Positions 15,614 through 24,249 of a DNA stretch of 64,000 bases are shown one piece after another. The stretch comes from Novosphingobium chloroacetimidivorans (GTDB taxonomy: Bacteria > Pseudomonadota > Alphaproteobacteria > Sphingomonadales > Sphingomonadaceae), in contig NZ_JACHLR010000006.1 in the NCBI RefSeq assembly GCF_014204535.1, positions 124,001 through 188,000 of the forward strand, read 5' to 3'. Under the pieces are notes generated by a model that saw only the letters and a program-made list of their open reading frames with translations, did not search any database and was not told the origin of the DNA. The first letter of the stretch is position 1. Every line of letters begins with the position of its first letter. The translations under genes were made by a program, and so were the position numbers.

Positions 15614-18427
15614 TCAGGCGCCGAACGTACGCTGCCACCAGCCGCGACGCGGCTTGCTTCCGGGAGCAGCGTCATCGCCGTTTTCACCCGCAGTGTCCTC
15701 GTTTGCGGCGACCGGAACCTCGGCCTCTGCCGCGACCGGCTCTTGCGCAGCCGTTTCCTCAGTGGCGACGGGAGCAGGCGCAGCCTCGGCAGCCTTCGAG
15801 CGGCGCGTGCGCTTGGGCTTGGCAGGCGCTTCCGTCGGAGCCTCGGCAACCTCTGCTGGCGCTTCCACCGGAGCGGGCGCTTCGGTCGCTTCCACATCCG
15901 CCTTCTTGCGACGCGTGCGCTTGGGCTTGGCAGGTGCTTCGGCCGCAGGCTCGACACTCTCCACAGGCGCTTCCACCGGAGCTTCGGCCGCTTCCACATC
16001 TGCCTTCTTGCGACGCGTCCGCTTCGGCTTGGGCGCCGGCTCCTCCTCGGCAACCGGCTCATCCAAAGGCGCGCCTGGTCCGGCTTCGGCTACCTGAGGC
16101 AGTTCCTCGGCCACCGGAGCGAGTTCCTCGGCAATCGTATCGACCGCATCGGCCTCACCGTCCTGCGCCTCGGAAGCTTCGCCTTCCTCGCCAACACGGT
16201 CGCGACCGCCACGCCGGCGACGACCGCCACGGCGACGGCGCTTGCGCGGTGCCTCGGAGTCCTCGGTAGCATCTGCCTCTACACCCTCGACGGCAGCGTC
16301 GGCATCGGCATCGTCATCGATGGCTTCGCCTTCGACCTGCTCCTCGCCGTCGAGCTCGTCGCCCTCGGTCTGGACGATTTCGCCTTCGGACGCCGTCTCG
16401 CCTTCCTCGCGTCGGTCGCGGTTGCGGCCCCGGCGACGCTTGCGCCGCTTGCGGTTGCGACCTTCGCCATCACCCTCGGCGCGCGGCTCACGCTCCTGCT
16501 CATCGGCGGCGAGCTCTTCCTCTTCCTCATCCTCCTCGGGGATGTACTCGTCCTCGACTTCGTCGGCGATCGGATCGAAGCGCGGCACGAACTCGTTGCG
16601 AGGGCCGGACGAGAGAACGCGCATCTTGGCGCCTTCGTTCTCGCCTTCGGGGATCACCTCGACCGAAACGCCGTAGCGCGCCTCGATGTCGGCCAGATCC
16701 GCACGCTTGGCGTTGAGCAGGTAGATCGCCGCCTCGGTGCTGGCGAACAGCGAGATCACCACGCCGCGGCCCTTGGCGGCCTCGTCCTCGATCAGACGCA
16801 GGGCCGACAGGCCGGCCGAGCTGGCGGTGCGGACCAAGCCGGTACCGTCGCAGTGCGGGCAGCCGCGCGTGGTGGCTTCCAGAACGCCGGTGCGCAGGCG
16901 CTGGCGGCTCATTTCCATCAGGCCGAAGCTGGAAATGCGGCCGACCTGGATGCGGGCGCGATCGTTCTTGAGCGCGTCCTTCATCGCCTTTTCGACCTTA
17001 CGGACATTCGATCCGTATTCCATGTCGATGAAGTCGATCACGACGAGACCGGCCATGTCGCGCAGGCGCAGCTGGCGGGCGATCTCGTGCGCGGCTTCGA
17101 GGTTGGTGTTCACCGCCGTCGCCTCGATGCCGTACTCCTTGGTGGAGCGGCCCGAGTTGATATCGATCGAAACCAGCGCCTCGGTCGGGTTGATGACGAT
17201 GTAGCCGCCCGAACGCAGCTGCACGACCGGATCGTACATCGCGGTCAGCTGGTCCTCGGCGCCGAAGCGCTGGAAGAGGGGCACAGGGTCGGAGTAGGGC
17301 TTCACCTTGGCTGCGTGGCTGGGCATCAGCAGCTTCATGAAGTCCTTGGCGGCGCGGTAGCCTTCCTCGCCTTCCACTACGACTTCCTCGATGTCGCGGT
17401 TGTAGATGTCGCGGATCGCGCGCTTGATCAGGTCGCTGTCCGAGTGGATCAGCGTCGGCGCGGCTGAGCGCAGCGTGGTTTCGCGCAGCTCGTCCCACAG
17501 ACGGGCGAGATAATCGAAGTCACGCTTGATCTCGGTCTTGGTGCGCTGGAGTCCGGCGGTGCGCACGATGCAGCCCATCGAGCGCGGCAGGTCCATCTCG
17601 GAGATGATGGATTTCAGACGCTTGCGGTCGCTGGCCGAGCTGATCTTGCGGCTGATGCCGCCGCCATGGCTCGAATTCGGCATCAGCACGCAGTAGCGGC
17701 CGGCGAGGCTGAGGTAGGTCGTCAGCGCCGCGCCCTTGTTGCCGCGCTCTTCCTTGACGACCTGGACCAGCAGCACCTGGCGGCGCTGGATGACGTCCTG
17801 GATCTTGTAGCGGCGGCGCAGCGCCATGCGCTTGGCGCGCAGCTCGTCGGCCTCCTTGGAGCGGCCACCACCACCCTTGCCCTGGCGGCGACCACGGCCG
17901 CCGCGACGTTGCGAGCGATCTTCGCCGGTGCTCTCTTCCTCGGACGAGTCTTCGTCGCCTTCTTCGCCGTCCTCGAATTGGCCGGACTCGAGCGTGGCGA
18001 CTTCGTCCTTCTCGGACGTGTCGACTTCGGTCAGCCCGCCTTCGTCGCCGAAGTCGTCATGGTCATGATCGTGGTCCTCGGAGCCGTGATCGTCCTCGTC
18101 GTCACCCTCGCTGGCGCGCAGCGCGGCTTCTTCCTCGGCATGCGCGGCTTCCTCGGCGAGGAGGGCCTCACGGTCTTCCTTGGGGATCTGGTAGTAATCG
18201 GGGTGAATTTCGCTGAAGGCCAGGAAGCCATGGCGATTGCCGCCGAAGTCGACGAACGCCGCCTGCAGCGACGGTTCTACCCGCGTGACTTTCGCGAGGT
18301 AGATGTTGCCCTTGATCTGCTTCCTGTCGGCCGACTCGAAGTCGAACTCTTCAATCCTGTTGCCCTTGAGGACCGCCACCCGGGTTTCTTCCGGGTGGCG
18401 CGCATCGATCAGCATGCGCGTTGCCAT
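15614..18427 (-). CDS. rne: Ribonuclease E
   Basis: The 937-residue endoribonuclease has an N-terminal S1 domain (about residues 35-190) split by an acidic Asp/Glu/His-rich insert, then the RNase H/DNase I-like catalytic core with SIDINSGRS and VVIDFIDM holding the metal-binding aspartates, and a CPHC zinc-link. After the core come an acidic stretch, Arg-rich patches such as RKRRKRRRGRNRD, and three KPKRTRR repeats ending in RRGWWQRTFGA, which fits a degradosome scaffold. It starts RNA decay and processes rRNA and tRNA. ATG 18427 has GGAG just upstream and matches the MLIDARHPEE family start; earlier in-frame starts do not. Confidence 0.97.
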   Translation of the reverse strand: MATRMLIDARHPEETRVAVLKGNRIEEFDFESADRKQIKGNIYLAKVTRVEPSLQAAFVDFGGNRHGFLAFSEIHPDYYQIPKEDREALLAEEAAHAEEEAALRASEGDDEDDHGSEDHDHDHDDFGDEGGLTEVDTSEKDEVATLESGQFEDGEEGDEDSSEEESTGEDRSQRRGGRGRRQGKGGGGRSKEADELRAKRMALRRRYKIQDVIQRRQVLLVQVVKEERGNKGAALTTYLSLAGRYCVLMPNSSHGGGISRKISSASDRKRLKSIISEMDLPRSMGCIVRTAGLQRTKTEIKRDFDYLARLWDELRETTLRSAAPTLIHSDSDLIKRAIRDIYNRDIEEVVVEGEEGYRAAKDFMKLLMPSHAAKVKPYSDPVPLFQRFGAEDQLTAMYDPVVQLRSGGYIVINPTEALVSIDINSGRSTKEYGIEATAVNTNLEAAHEIARQLRLRDMAGLVVIDFIDMEYGSNVRKVEKAMKDALKNDRARIQVGRISSFGLMEMSRQRLRTGVLEATTRGCPHCDGTGLVRTASSAGLSALRLIEDEAAKGRGVVISLFASTEAAIYLLNAKRADLADIEARYGVSVEVIPEGENEGAKMRVLSSGPRNEFVPRFDPIADEVEDEYIPEEDEEEEELAADEQEREPRAEGDGEGRNRKRRKRRRGRNRDRREEGETASEGEIVQTEGDELDGEEQVEGEAIDDDADADAAVEGVEADATEDSEAPRKRRRRGGRRRRGGRDRVGEEGEASEAQDGEADAVDTIAEELAPVAEELPQVAEAGPGAPLDEPVAEEEPAPKPKRTRRKKADVEAAEAPVEAPVESVEPAAEAPAKPKRTRRKKADVEATEAPAPVEAPAEVAEAPTEAPAKPKRTRRSKAAEAAPAPVATEETAAQEPVAAEAEVPVAANEDTAGENGDDAAPGSKPRRGWWQRTFGA
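15801..16030 (-). repeat. Three KPKRTRR-encoding repeats in the rne C-terminal region
   Basis: Near-identical 20-base blocks at 15801-15820, 15909-15928 and 16011-16030 (plus-strand coordinates) each encode KPKRTRR, followed by KKADVEA or SKAAEA and an Ala/Pro/Glu linker. Spacing is 108 and 102 bases, both in frame. Such basic patches in RNase E tails bind RNA or partner proteins. Confidence 0.8.
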
Positions 18428-18981
18428 TGTGTATTCTCCAGACGCGCCGCGGCAGTGCCCTGAGGGCAGCGGGGGCGCGATTTTGTTCAGTGGTGCCGCG
18501 GCCCGGCTTCGGGCGAGTGCCCGTGCTGGCCGGCGCGGCTCGGTGAAGCATCCCGAGGCGATGCGCCTCGTCAGCGGATTTCGTGTCTGCAAAGCCGTGA
18601 GTGCGCGGCGCGATCGGCGGCGCTGCAAAATGCGTCCGGACCGCCCACGCCCTTTCGGGCATCGGCTGGCAGGACGGCAATTGCATTCTCATGGTTCGCG
18701 TCAACCTGTGCGGGTGCCGAAGATGATCTCCGACGCGTGACGACCGGGTTCCTGACGAGAGCCGGCGCTGTCCGAAGCCATCTGGGGCCTGTATCTCGGA
18801 AAAGCGAGGTTCGAAGCCGCCAGAGGCCCCGGGTCGAGTTGGCCTAGCATTTGTGTCCTTGCCGAGCAAGGTCCTGCCAGAACCACCAGCAACCTAGGTG
18901 CTTATGGTTACCAGGATCTTACTGCGGACCCTTAGCAAGGCCATTGCCGGACCTCGGCGCGCCAATTAGGCGTATGGAACA
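18428..18981. promoter_or_regulatory. Divergent upstream region of rne and the amidase gene
   Basis: No gene is visible in these 554 bases. The region must hold promoters for rne (leftward) and the amidase gene (rightward). A long leader is usual for rne, which in other bacteria controls its own mRNA through 5' UTR hairpins. Small inverted repeats are present, for example GCCCTTTCGGGC near 18649 and TGCCCTGAGGGCA near 18457, but no strong single structure stands out. Confidence 0.45.
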
Positions 18982-19848
18982 ATGTCGCGCGGCCTTCAGC
19001 TTGCTTTGCTGCTTCTCGTGCCGCTGGCGTGCCTCGCCTGCGCGGCCGGCTTGCAGCTGTTCGCGGCGGAGCGCAGTGCAGCGCAAGGCTACGTGGTTCG
19101 GCTGGAGTTGCCTCCGGTCGATCGCGCCCGCGACCTACCTGCCATCTCCGGCCCACAGGATGCCAGTCGGCCTCTGGTGGTGATCGATCCCGGACACGGC
19201 GGCTTCGACCCGGGCGCGGGGGCAGGGCCGATCAAGGAAAAGGATGTCGCGCTCGCCATCGCGCTCGCCCTGCGCGAGCGATTGCTCGCCGGCGGAGGCA
19301 TCCGCGTGGCCATGACGCGGGATGAGGACCGCTTCGTCACGCTAAGCGAGCGTCCCGGCATCGCTCGCCAGTTGGGGGCAGACCTGTTCGTCTCCATCCA
19401 CGCCGACAGCGCCGAAAGCGATGCGGCGAGGGGGGCGAGCGTCTACATCCTCTCGGAAAAAGGGTCGAGCCAGACGGCCGCCCGCTTCGCTGCGCGAGAG
19501 AACCGCGCCGATACCGTCAACGGCGTCAGCCTCTCCGAAACCAGCGACACGGTTGGCGCCATCCTGCTCGACCTCTCGCAGCGAGAGGCCCAGGCGGGCT
19601 CGGCCATTGCGGGAAACCTGTTCCTGCGCGAGATCCGCGGGCAAGTGCCCTTGCACTACGAGACGGTCGAATCGGCCTCCCTGGCCGTCCTCAAGGCGCC
19701 CGACATTCCCTCGATCCTGTTCGAAACCGGCTACATCAGCAATGCCGAGGACGCGCAGTACCTCAACTCGCCGGAAGGCCGCGAGACGATCGCCGATGCC
19801 GCAGCGCAAGCTATCCGCGTCTATTTCGCACGTCAGGCGGGCACCTGA
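18982..19848 (+). CDS. N-acetylmuramoyl-L-alanine amidase (AmiC-type, Amidase_3)
   Basis: The 288-residue protein starts with a signal anchor or signal peptide (residues 1-30), then an Amidase_3 domain. Zinc ligands and catalytic residues are visible: His in IDPGHGG, Glu in IKEKDVALA, His in VSIHADS and the catalytic Glu in LFETGYISN. It cuts the amide bond between muramic acid and the stem peptide in the periplasm, for daughter cell separation. It has no AMIN domain. The next gene, for a class A penicillin-binding protein, starts 50 bases later, so both are probably cotranscribed. Confidence 0.92.
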   Translation: MSRGLQLALLLLVPLACLACAAGLQLFAAERSAAQGYVVRLELPPVDRARDLPAISGPQDASRPLVVIDPGHGGFDPGAGAGPIKEKDVALAIALALRERLLAGGGIRVAMTRDEDRFVTLSERPGIARQLGADLFVSIHADSAESDAARGASVYILSEKGSSQTAARFAARENRADTVNGVSLSETSDTVGAILLDLSQREAQAGSAIAGNLFLREIRGQVPLHYETVESASLAVLKAPDIPSILFETGYISNAEDAQYLNSPEGRETIADAAAQAIRVYFARQAGT

Positions 19849-19898
19849 TCGGTGACGGCTGGCCTTGCGCGAAACCCCCGTGCTAGAGGACGCGCGCA

Positions 19899-22430
19899 AT
19901 GAGCGAGCCGGCCGGACCCGAAGCGGACCCAGACACTGGGGAAGTGACTTATCGTATTCGTCGCGAGGGCGGCGGCGTGTTCCGCTCGATGGGAGCGGCG
20001 TGGCGCCGTCGGCCGTGGCTGCGGCGGTTCTCTTACGTGGTGCTGGCAGGGCTGGTGGGGCTTGGCGCCTTCTGGGCGATCCTCACCAAGGACCTGCCCT
20101 CCACCGACAAGCTGGCCGATTATCAGCCACCGTTGCCCACCATGGTGCGCGGAATCGATGGGCAGATCGCCTACAGCTATGCCCGCGAACGGCGCGTGCA
20201 GCTGCGCTTCGTCGACTTCCCCAAGCAGCTCATCGACGCCTATCTCGCCGCCGAGGACAAGACCTTCTGGACGCACGGCGGCGTGGACTACACTGGCCTG
20301 CTGGGCGCGGTTGTCGACTACGCGTCCAAGCTCGGATCGGGCGGACGCGCCAAGGGCGGGTCGACGATTACCCAGCAGGTCGCCAAGAACATCCTCATCG
20401 GCGACGAGTATTCGGTCACCCGCAAGCTCAAGGAAATGATTGTCGCGCGGCGTATCGAATCGGCGCTGTCGAAGCAGCAGATCCTGGAGCTTTACCTCAA
20501 CGAGATCCCGCTGGGTCGGCAGAGCTTCGGCGTCCAGGCCGCCGCGCGCGCCTACTTCGACAAGGACGTCGACCAGCTCGACCTGCACGAAGCCGCGTTC
20601 CTGGCCATCCTGCCCAAGGCGCCGGAGCGCTACGGCCGCAAGAAGTTCGAGGACATGGCAATTGCCCGGCGCAATTACGTGCTCGACCAGATGGTCGCCA
20701 ATGGCTGGGCGACGCCAGCGGCCGCCGCCGAGGCCAAGGGCTTGCCGCTCGGCCTAAAACCGCGTCGCGCCGAGCGCTACGATCCCTCGATCGGCTACTT
20801 CGTCGAGGAAACCCGCCGTCGGTTGATCGATCGCTTCGGCGAGAATGCCGAGGATGGACCGCTCAGCGTCTATGCCGGCGGTCTTTGGGTACGCACTTCG
20901 CTCGACACGACCATGCAGAACGCGGTGCGCGACGCGCTGCGTGCAGGGCTGCTGCGCTATCATGGCAATCGGGGCTGGGTGGGACCGCTGGCGCATATCG
21001 ACGATCTCGACACCTGGCAGACGCAGCTGATCGTCTCCAACCTGACGATCGACTACAAGGACTGGCGCATCGGCGTCGTCATCTCACGCAGCGGCAGTTC
21101 GGGGCAGATCGGCTTCACGGACGGCAGCACGGCCGAACTGACCGGAATTCCCGACAAGGTCCGCGCCGGAGATGTGATCGCGGCAGCGCCGATCAACTCG
21201 GGCACTTATGCCGTGCGTTCGATCCCCGAAGTGTCGGGCGGAATGGTGATCGAGCAGCCCGCCACCGGCCGCATCCTGGCGATGCAGGGTGGGTTCGACA
21301 GCGGTTTGGGCTCGTTCAACCGCGCGACGCAGGCGATGCGTCAGCCGGGTTCCACCATCAAGCCGTTCGTCTATGCGACCGGCCTCATGTACGGCATGAC
21401 CCCGGCGACGCAGGTGCTCGACGGTACCTTCTGCGTCTACCAGGGCGCGGCGCTGGGCAACAAATGCTTCCGCAACTTCGGCGGCGGCGGCGGCGGGTCG
21501 CACACGATGCGCTGGGGCCTGGAGCAATCGCGCAACCTGATGACGGTCCGCATCGCCAACGACACCGGCATGCCGCGGGTCATCAAGACGTTCCACAACG
21601 TCGGCATCGGCGACTACAAGGCCTATCTCTCCTTCGCGCTCGGCGCGGGCGAAACGACGGTAGGCCGCATGGTCAACGCCTACGCGGCGCTCGCCAACAA
21701 CGGCGTGCAGTTCAATGCCTCGCTGATCGACTACGTGCAGGACCGCAATGGCAAGGTCATCTGGCGCGGCGACGACCGCCGCTGCATGAGCTGCAACATG
21801 CCCGAATGGGACGGCAAGCCGATGCCGCGCCTGGCGCGTCGCGGCAAGCAGGTGCTCGATCCGGCGACCGCCTACCAGACCGTCCACATGCTGGAGGGCG
21901 TGGTCACCCGCGGCACGGCGGTGACGCTGCGCGACCTCAAGCTGCCGCTGTTCGGCAAGACCGGCACCACCTCCGGCCCCACCGACGTGTGGTTCGTGGG
22001 CGGCTCTCAGGACTACGTGGCGGGCGTCTATCTCGGCTACGACAACCCGCGCTCGCTCGGCGGTTATGCGCAAGGCGGCCGCATCGCCGCGCCGATCTTC
22101 AAGCAGGTCGTGCTCGCCACCAAGGATCGCTGGAGCCGCCAGCCCTTCATCGCGCCCGCCGGCATCCGCATGGTCCGGATCGACCGGGTGAGCGGCAAGC
22201 AGGTCATGGGCGCGGAACCCAGCGACGATCCCAAGTCCTCGATCATCTGGGAGGCGTTCAAGCCCGACACCGAACCCAAGCGCTACACCGCGCAGGATGA
22301 ATTTACCCGCAAGCGTGACGCCCTGATCGCCGAGATCCGCGGTGCGCAGGCGGACCGTATCGCCGCCTCGCGCCCGAAGGTCGAGAGTGAGCCGGGCGAC
22401 TTCGTCCAGGAGCAGGGTGGATTGTACTGA
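19899..22430 (+). CDS. mrcA: Penicillin-binding protein 1A
   Basis: This 843-residue bifunctional peptidoglycan synthase has a short cytoplasmic tail, one membrane segment (about 46-65), a glycosyltransferase 51 domain with EDKTFW..HGG, KGGSTITQQ and ILELYLNEI, an OB-like insert, and a transpeptidase domain. The transpeptidase motifs are SxxK (GSTIKPF), SxN (QSRNL) and KTGTTSGPTD. It polymerises glycan strands from lipid II and cross-links them. The extent agrees with alphaproteobacterial PBP1A. It follows the amidase gene with a 50-base gap. Confidence 0.97.
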   Translation: MSEPAGPEADPDTGEVTYRIRREGGGVFRSMGAAWRRRPWLRRFSYVVLAGLVGLGAFWAILTKDLPSTDKLADYQPPLPTMVRGIDGQIAYSYARERRVQLRFVDFPKQLIDAYLAAEDKTFWTHGGVDYTGLLGAVVDYASKLGSGGRAKGGSTITQQVAKNILIGDEYSVTRKLKEMIVARRIESALSKQQILELYLNEIPLGRQSFGVQAAARAYFDKDVDQLDLHEAAFLAILPKAPERYGRKKFEDMAIARRNYVLDQMVANGWATPAAAAEAKGLPLGLKPRRAERYDPSIGYFVEETRRRLIDRFGENAEDGPLSVYAGGLWVRTSLDTTMQNAVRDALRAGLLRYHGNRGWVGPLAHIDDLDTWQTQLIVSNLTIDYKDWRIGVVISRSGSSGQIGFTDGSTAELTGIPDKVRAGDVIAAAPINSGTYAVRSIPEVSGGMVIEQPATGRILAMQGGFDSGLGSFNRATQAMRQPGSTIKPFVYATGLMYGMTPATQVLDGTFCVYQGAALGNKCFRNFGGGGGGSHTMRWGLEQSRNLMTVRIANDTGMPRVIKTFHNVGIGDYKAYLSFALGAGETTVGRMVNAYAALANNGVQFNASLIDYVQDRNGKVIWRGDDRRCMSCNMPEWDGKPMPRLARRGKQVLDPATAYQTVHMLEGVVTRGTAVTLRDLKLPLFGKTGTTSGPTDVWFVGGSQDYVAGVYLGYDNPRSLGGYAQGGRIAAPIFKQVVLATKDRWSRQPFIAPAGIRMVRIDRVSGKQVMGAEPSDDPKSSIIWEAFKPDTEPKRYTAQDEFTRKRDALIAEIRGAQADRIAASRPKVESEPGDFVQEQGGLY

Positions 22431-22482
22431 GCGGCTTCGACCGGCTGCAGCTTATGCCGAGCCGAACGGTCCGGCGGGGAGT

Positions 22483-23196
22483 TCAGTCGATGATCGATAT
22501 CGGCTCGACCATGACCGCACAGGACCGCTGGATATCGGTGAAGCGTGGCTCGTCGGGGGCCATGACCTGGCGGTAATGATCCGAGGCGAATTCCGCGGCC
22601 AGGTCGGCACGGCTCTCGAACTCGATCGCACCGGCGCCGTCGTACCGGGACCGAGATAGGTAATCCGGTAGAGGCAGGGCAGCGGGGCAGTTCTCCAGCC
22701 GCTTGAGCCGGGAGCGTGTGCCTGGTCCCTTTAGCGCCAGGACGGAGTGAACATCGATCCAGTGGTCGACAAATTCCTGAGCGGACATGCCAGAAGCGCG
22801 GGTGGGCAAAGTAACGATCTTGATGGGGTCCGGGCCTAGGTTCCTGCCCGTGTCGTCCCGCTCCCAGACAAGTCTCGCACGACCCGCGATTGCCGATGGC
22901 GGTTCTTGAAGTAGCCGACGTGCCTTATCCAGCCAGGCCTGACCGGCCCCGCCCGCCGACAGCCAGGCGTCCAACGCTGCTTCATCCTCAAACCACAATT
23001 CGTCCACCGCATCGAACGCAGCGGGTGGCGCGTTTTCGATAGGAGCATCGCCTTCCACAGCGCGATTGTGCAGATGCCTGACCGGTCCGCCGACAGCCTC
23101 GTTGCGGTCGAAGGCGTCAGCCACCCAATTCGCGGAAAAGTCAGATGGGGCGAACGCGGGGTGCCTTGATAGAAGCAGGATCAGCTTGACGGCCAT
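22483..23196 (-). CDS. EthD-domain-like protein (two dimeric alpha-beta barrel halves)
   Basis: The 237-residue protein looks like two ferredoxin-like halves: MAVKLILLLSRHPAFAPSDF with the first, and PIKIVTLPTRASGMSAQEFVDHWIDVHSVLAL with the second, the latter matching EthD/dimeric alpha-beta barrel starts (the F..HW...H pattern). EthD-type proteins act in ether, hydrocarbon or steroid degradation clusters, but nothing catabolic lies nearby here. ATG 23196 has GGGAGG upstream, which decides the start over the longer frame. It is convergent with mrcA and stands alone. Confidence 0.75.
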   Translation of the reverse strand: MAVKLILLLSRHPAFAPSDFSANWVADAFDRNEAVGGPVRHLHNRAVEGDAPIENAPPAAFDAVDELWFEDEAALDAWLSAGGAGQAWLDKARRLLQEPPSAIAGRARLVWERDDTGRNLGPDPIKIVTLPTRASGMSAQEFVDHWIDVHSVLALKGPGTRSRLKRLENCPAALPLPDYLSRSRYDGAGAIEFESRADLAAEFASDHYRQVMAPDEPRFTDIQRSCAVMVEPISIID

Positions 23197-23511
23197 GTAC
23201 CCTCCCGCATGTCGGCCCGGCACGACGCGCCCGCTGACGTATTTCAATACGGATCGGATAGTATCATCGTGAATCGAGGTCACAAGCGTTTCGCGACTGC
23301 TTAGGGCGCGCCGTCAGCACCGCGCGCTTGCCTTATCGGCCTGATGCCCTTGCGATCCTCCGCTGGTATGTCGGAGTTGCGGCAAGCCGCCCGCTCCGGC
23401 CAGCGTGGTTCTCTACGTCAAGCGCGTTCGACACCGAGAGCGTGCGCACACTGGATTCAGACAGTCCCCATACAGCGCGCCCGCAACTGCGGGCGGCGTC
23501 GTCCGGCGATC
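23197..23511. other. Intergenic region with hairpin after adk
   Basis: No gene is seen in these 315 bases. A 7-bp hairpin (CGCCCGC, loop AACT, GCGGGCG) lies at 23478-23495, 17 bases past the adk stop on the minus strand. It lacks a T tract, so it is at best a weak or Rho-assisted terminator. The left part should contain the promoter of the EthD-like gene. Confidence 0.4.
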
Positions 23512-24159
23512 CTAGGCGCCGAGAATGCCTTCTATGGCCGCCGTCACCTCGTCCATGTCGGCCATGCCGTCGACTTTGGCGACGATGCCGCGAGCCTCGT
23601 AGATTGGCAGGATCGGCGCCGTCTTCGCGCGATACTCGGCCATGCGGGTGCGCACCGTTTCGGCGTTATCGTCAGGGCGACGCTTGAACTCATGGCCGCC
23701 GCATTTGTCGCAGGTGCCTTCGACATGAGGCCTCTCGAACGTGTCGTGATAGCCCTTGCCGCACGTGGCGCAGGTGAAGCGGCCGGTAATGCGCTCCACC
23801 AACGCATCCTCGTTCACGTCGAGTTCGATCACGTGGTCGAGCTTGCGGCCACGTTCGGCGAGGATGACGTCAAGCGACTCGGCCTGTGCGGCGGTGCGGG
23901 GATAGCCGTCGAAGATCGCGCCGGTTTGCGGCCCCATCATGTCGAGCTCCTCGCCGATCAGGCCCGAGACGATGGCGTCGGAGACGAACTCGCCGCGATC
24001 CATCACTTCTTTCGCTTGCAGACCGATCGGCGTGCCGGCCTTGACGGCGGCGCGCAGCATGTCGCCGGTGGAAAGTTGGCGCATGCCGCGCCGATCAACG
24101 AGGCGCTGTGCCTGCGTTCCCTTGCCCGCACCCGGCGGCCCCAGCAGGATGATGTTCAC
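23512..24159 (-). CDS. adk: Adenylate kinase
   Basis: The 215-residue enzyme has the P-loop GPPGAGKGTQ at its N-terminus, FDGYPRT, and a long LID domain with four cysteines (CATCGKGY and CDKCGG), which indicates a zinc-bound LID. It interconverts AMP plus ATP with two ADP. GTG 24159 is chosen because GGGGGA lies about 11 bases upstream and the family begins with MNIILLGPPG. It follows secY in the order rplO-secY-adk known from many proteobacteria. Confidence 0.96.
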   Translation of the reverse strand: MNIILLGPPGAGKGTQAQRLVDRRGMRQLSTGDMLRAAVKAGTPIGLQAKEVMDRGEFVSDAIVSGLIGEELDMMGPQTGAIFDGYPRTAAQAESLDVILAERGRKLDHVIELDVNEDALVERITGRFTCATCGKGYHDTFERPHVEGTCDKCGGHEFKRRPDDNAETVRTRMAEYRAKTAPILPIYEARGIVAKVDGMADMDEVTAAIEGILGA

Positions 24160-24249
24160 GCCTAGTATCCCCCTGATCCCAAACTTTGCGCCATTCTTGC
24201 AGGCTGATGACGCCCGGCGCAATCGCCCTTTGCGGAAGCGCGATGCCGC

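Noticed and set aside
15801..16030. Regularly spaced repeats that could suggest a CRISPR array
   Set aside because: They are in-frame coding repeats of rne (KPKRTRR units), only three, with spacers that also encode Ala/Pro linkers.
15545..17467. 640-codon open frame on the plus strand opposite rne
   Set aside because: rne is certain on the other strand; the antisense translation has no family features and mirrors the codon pattern.
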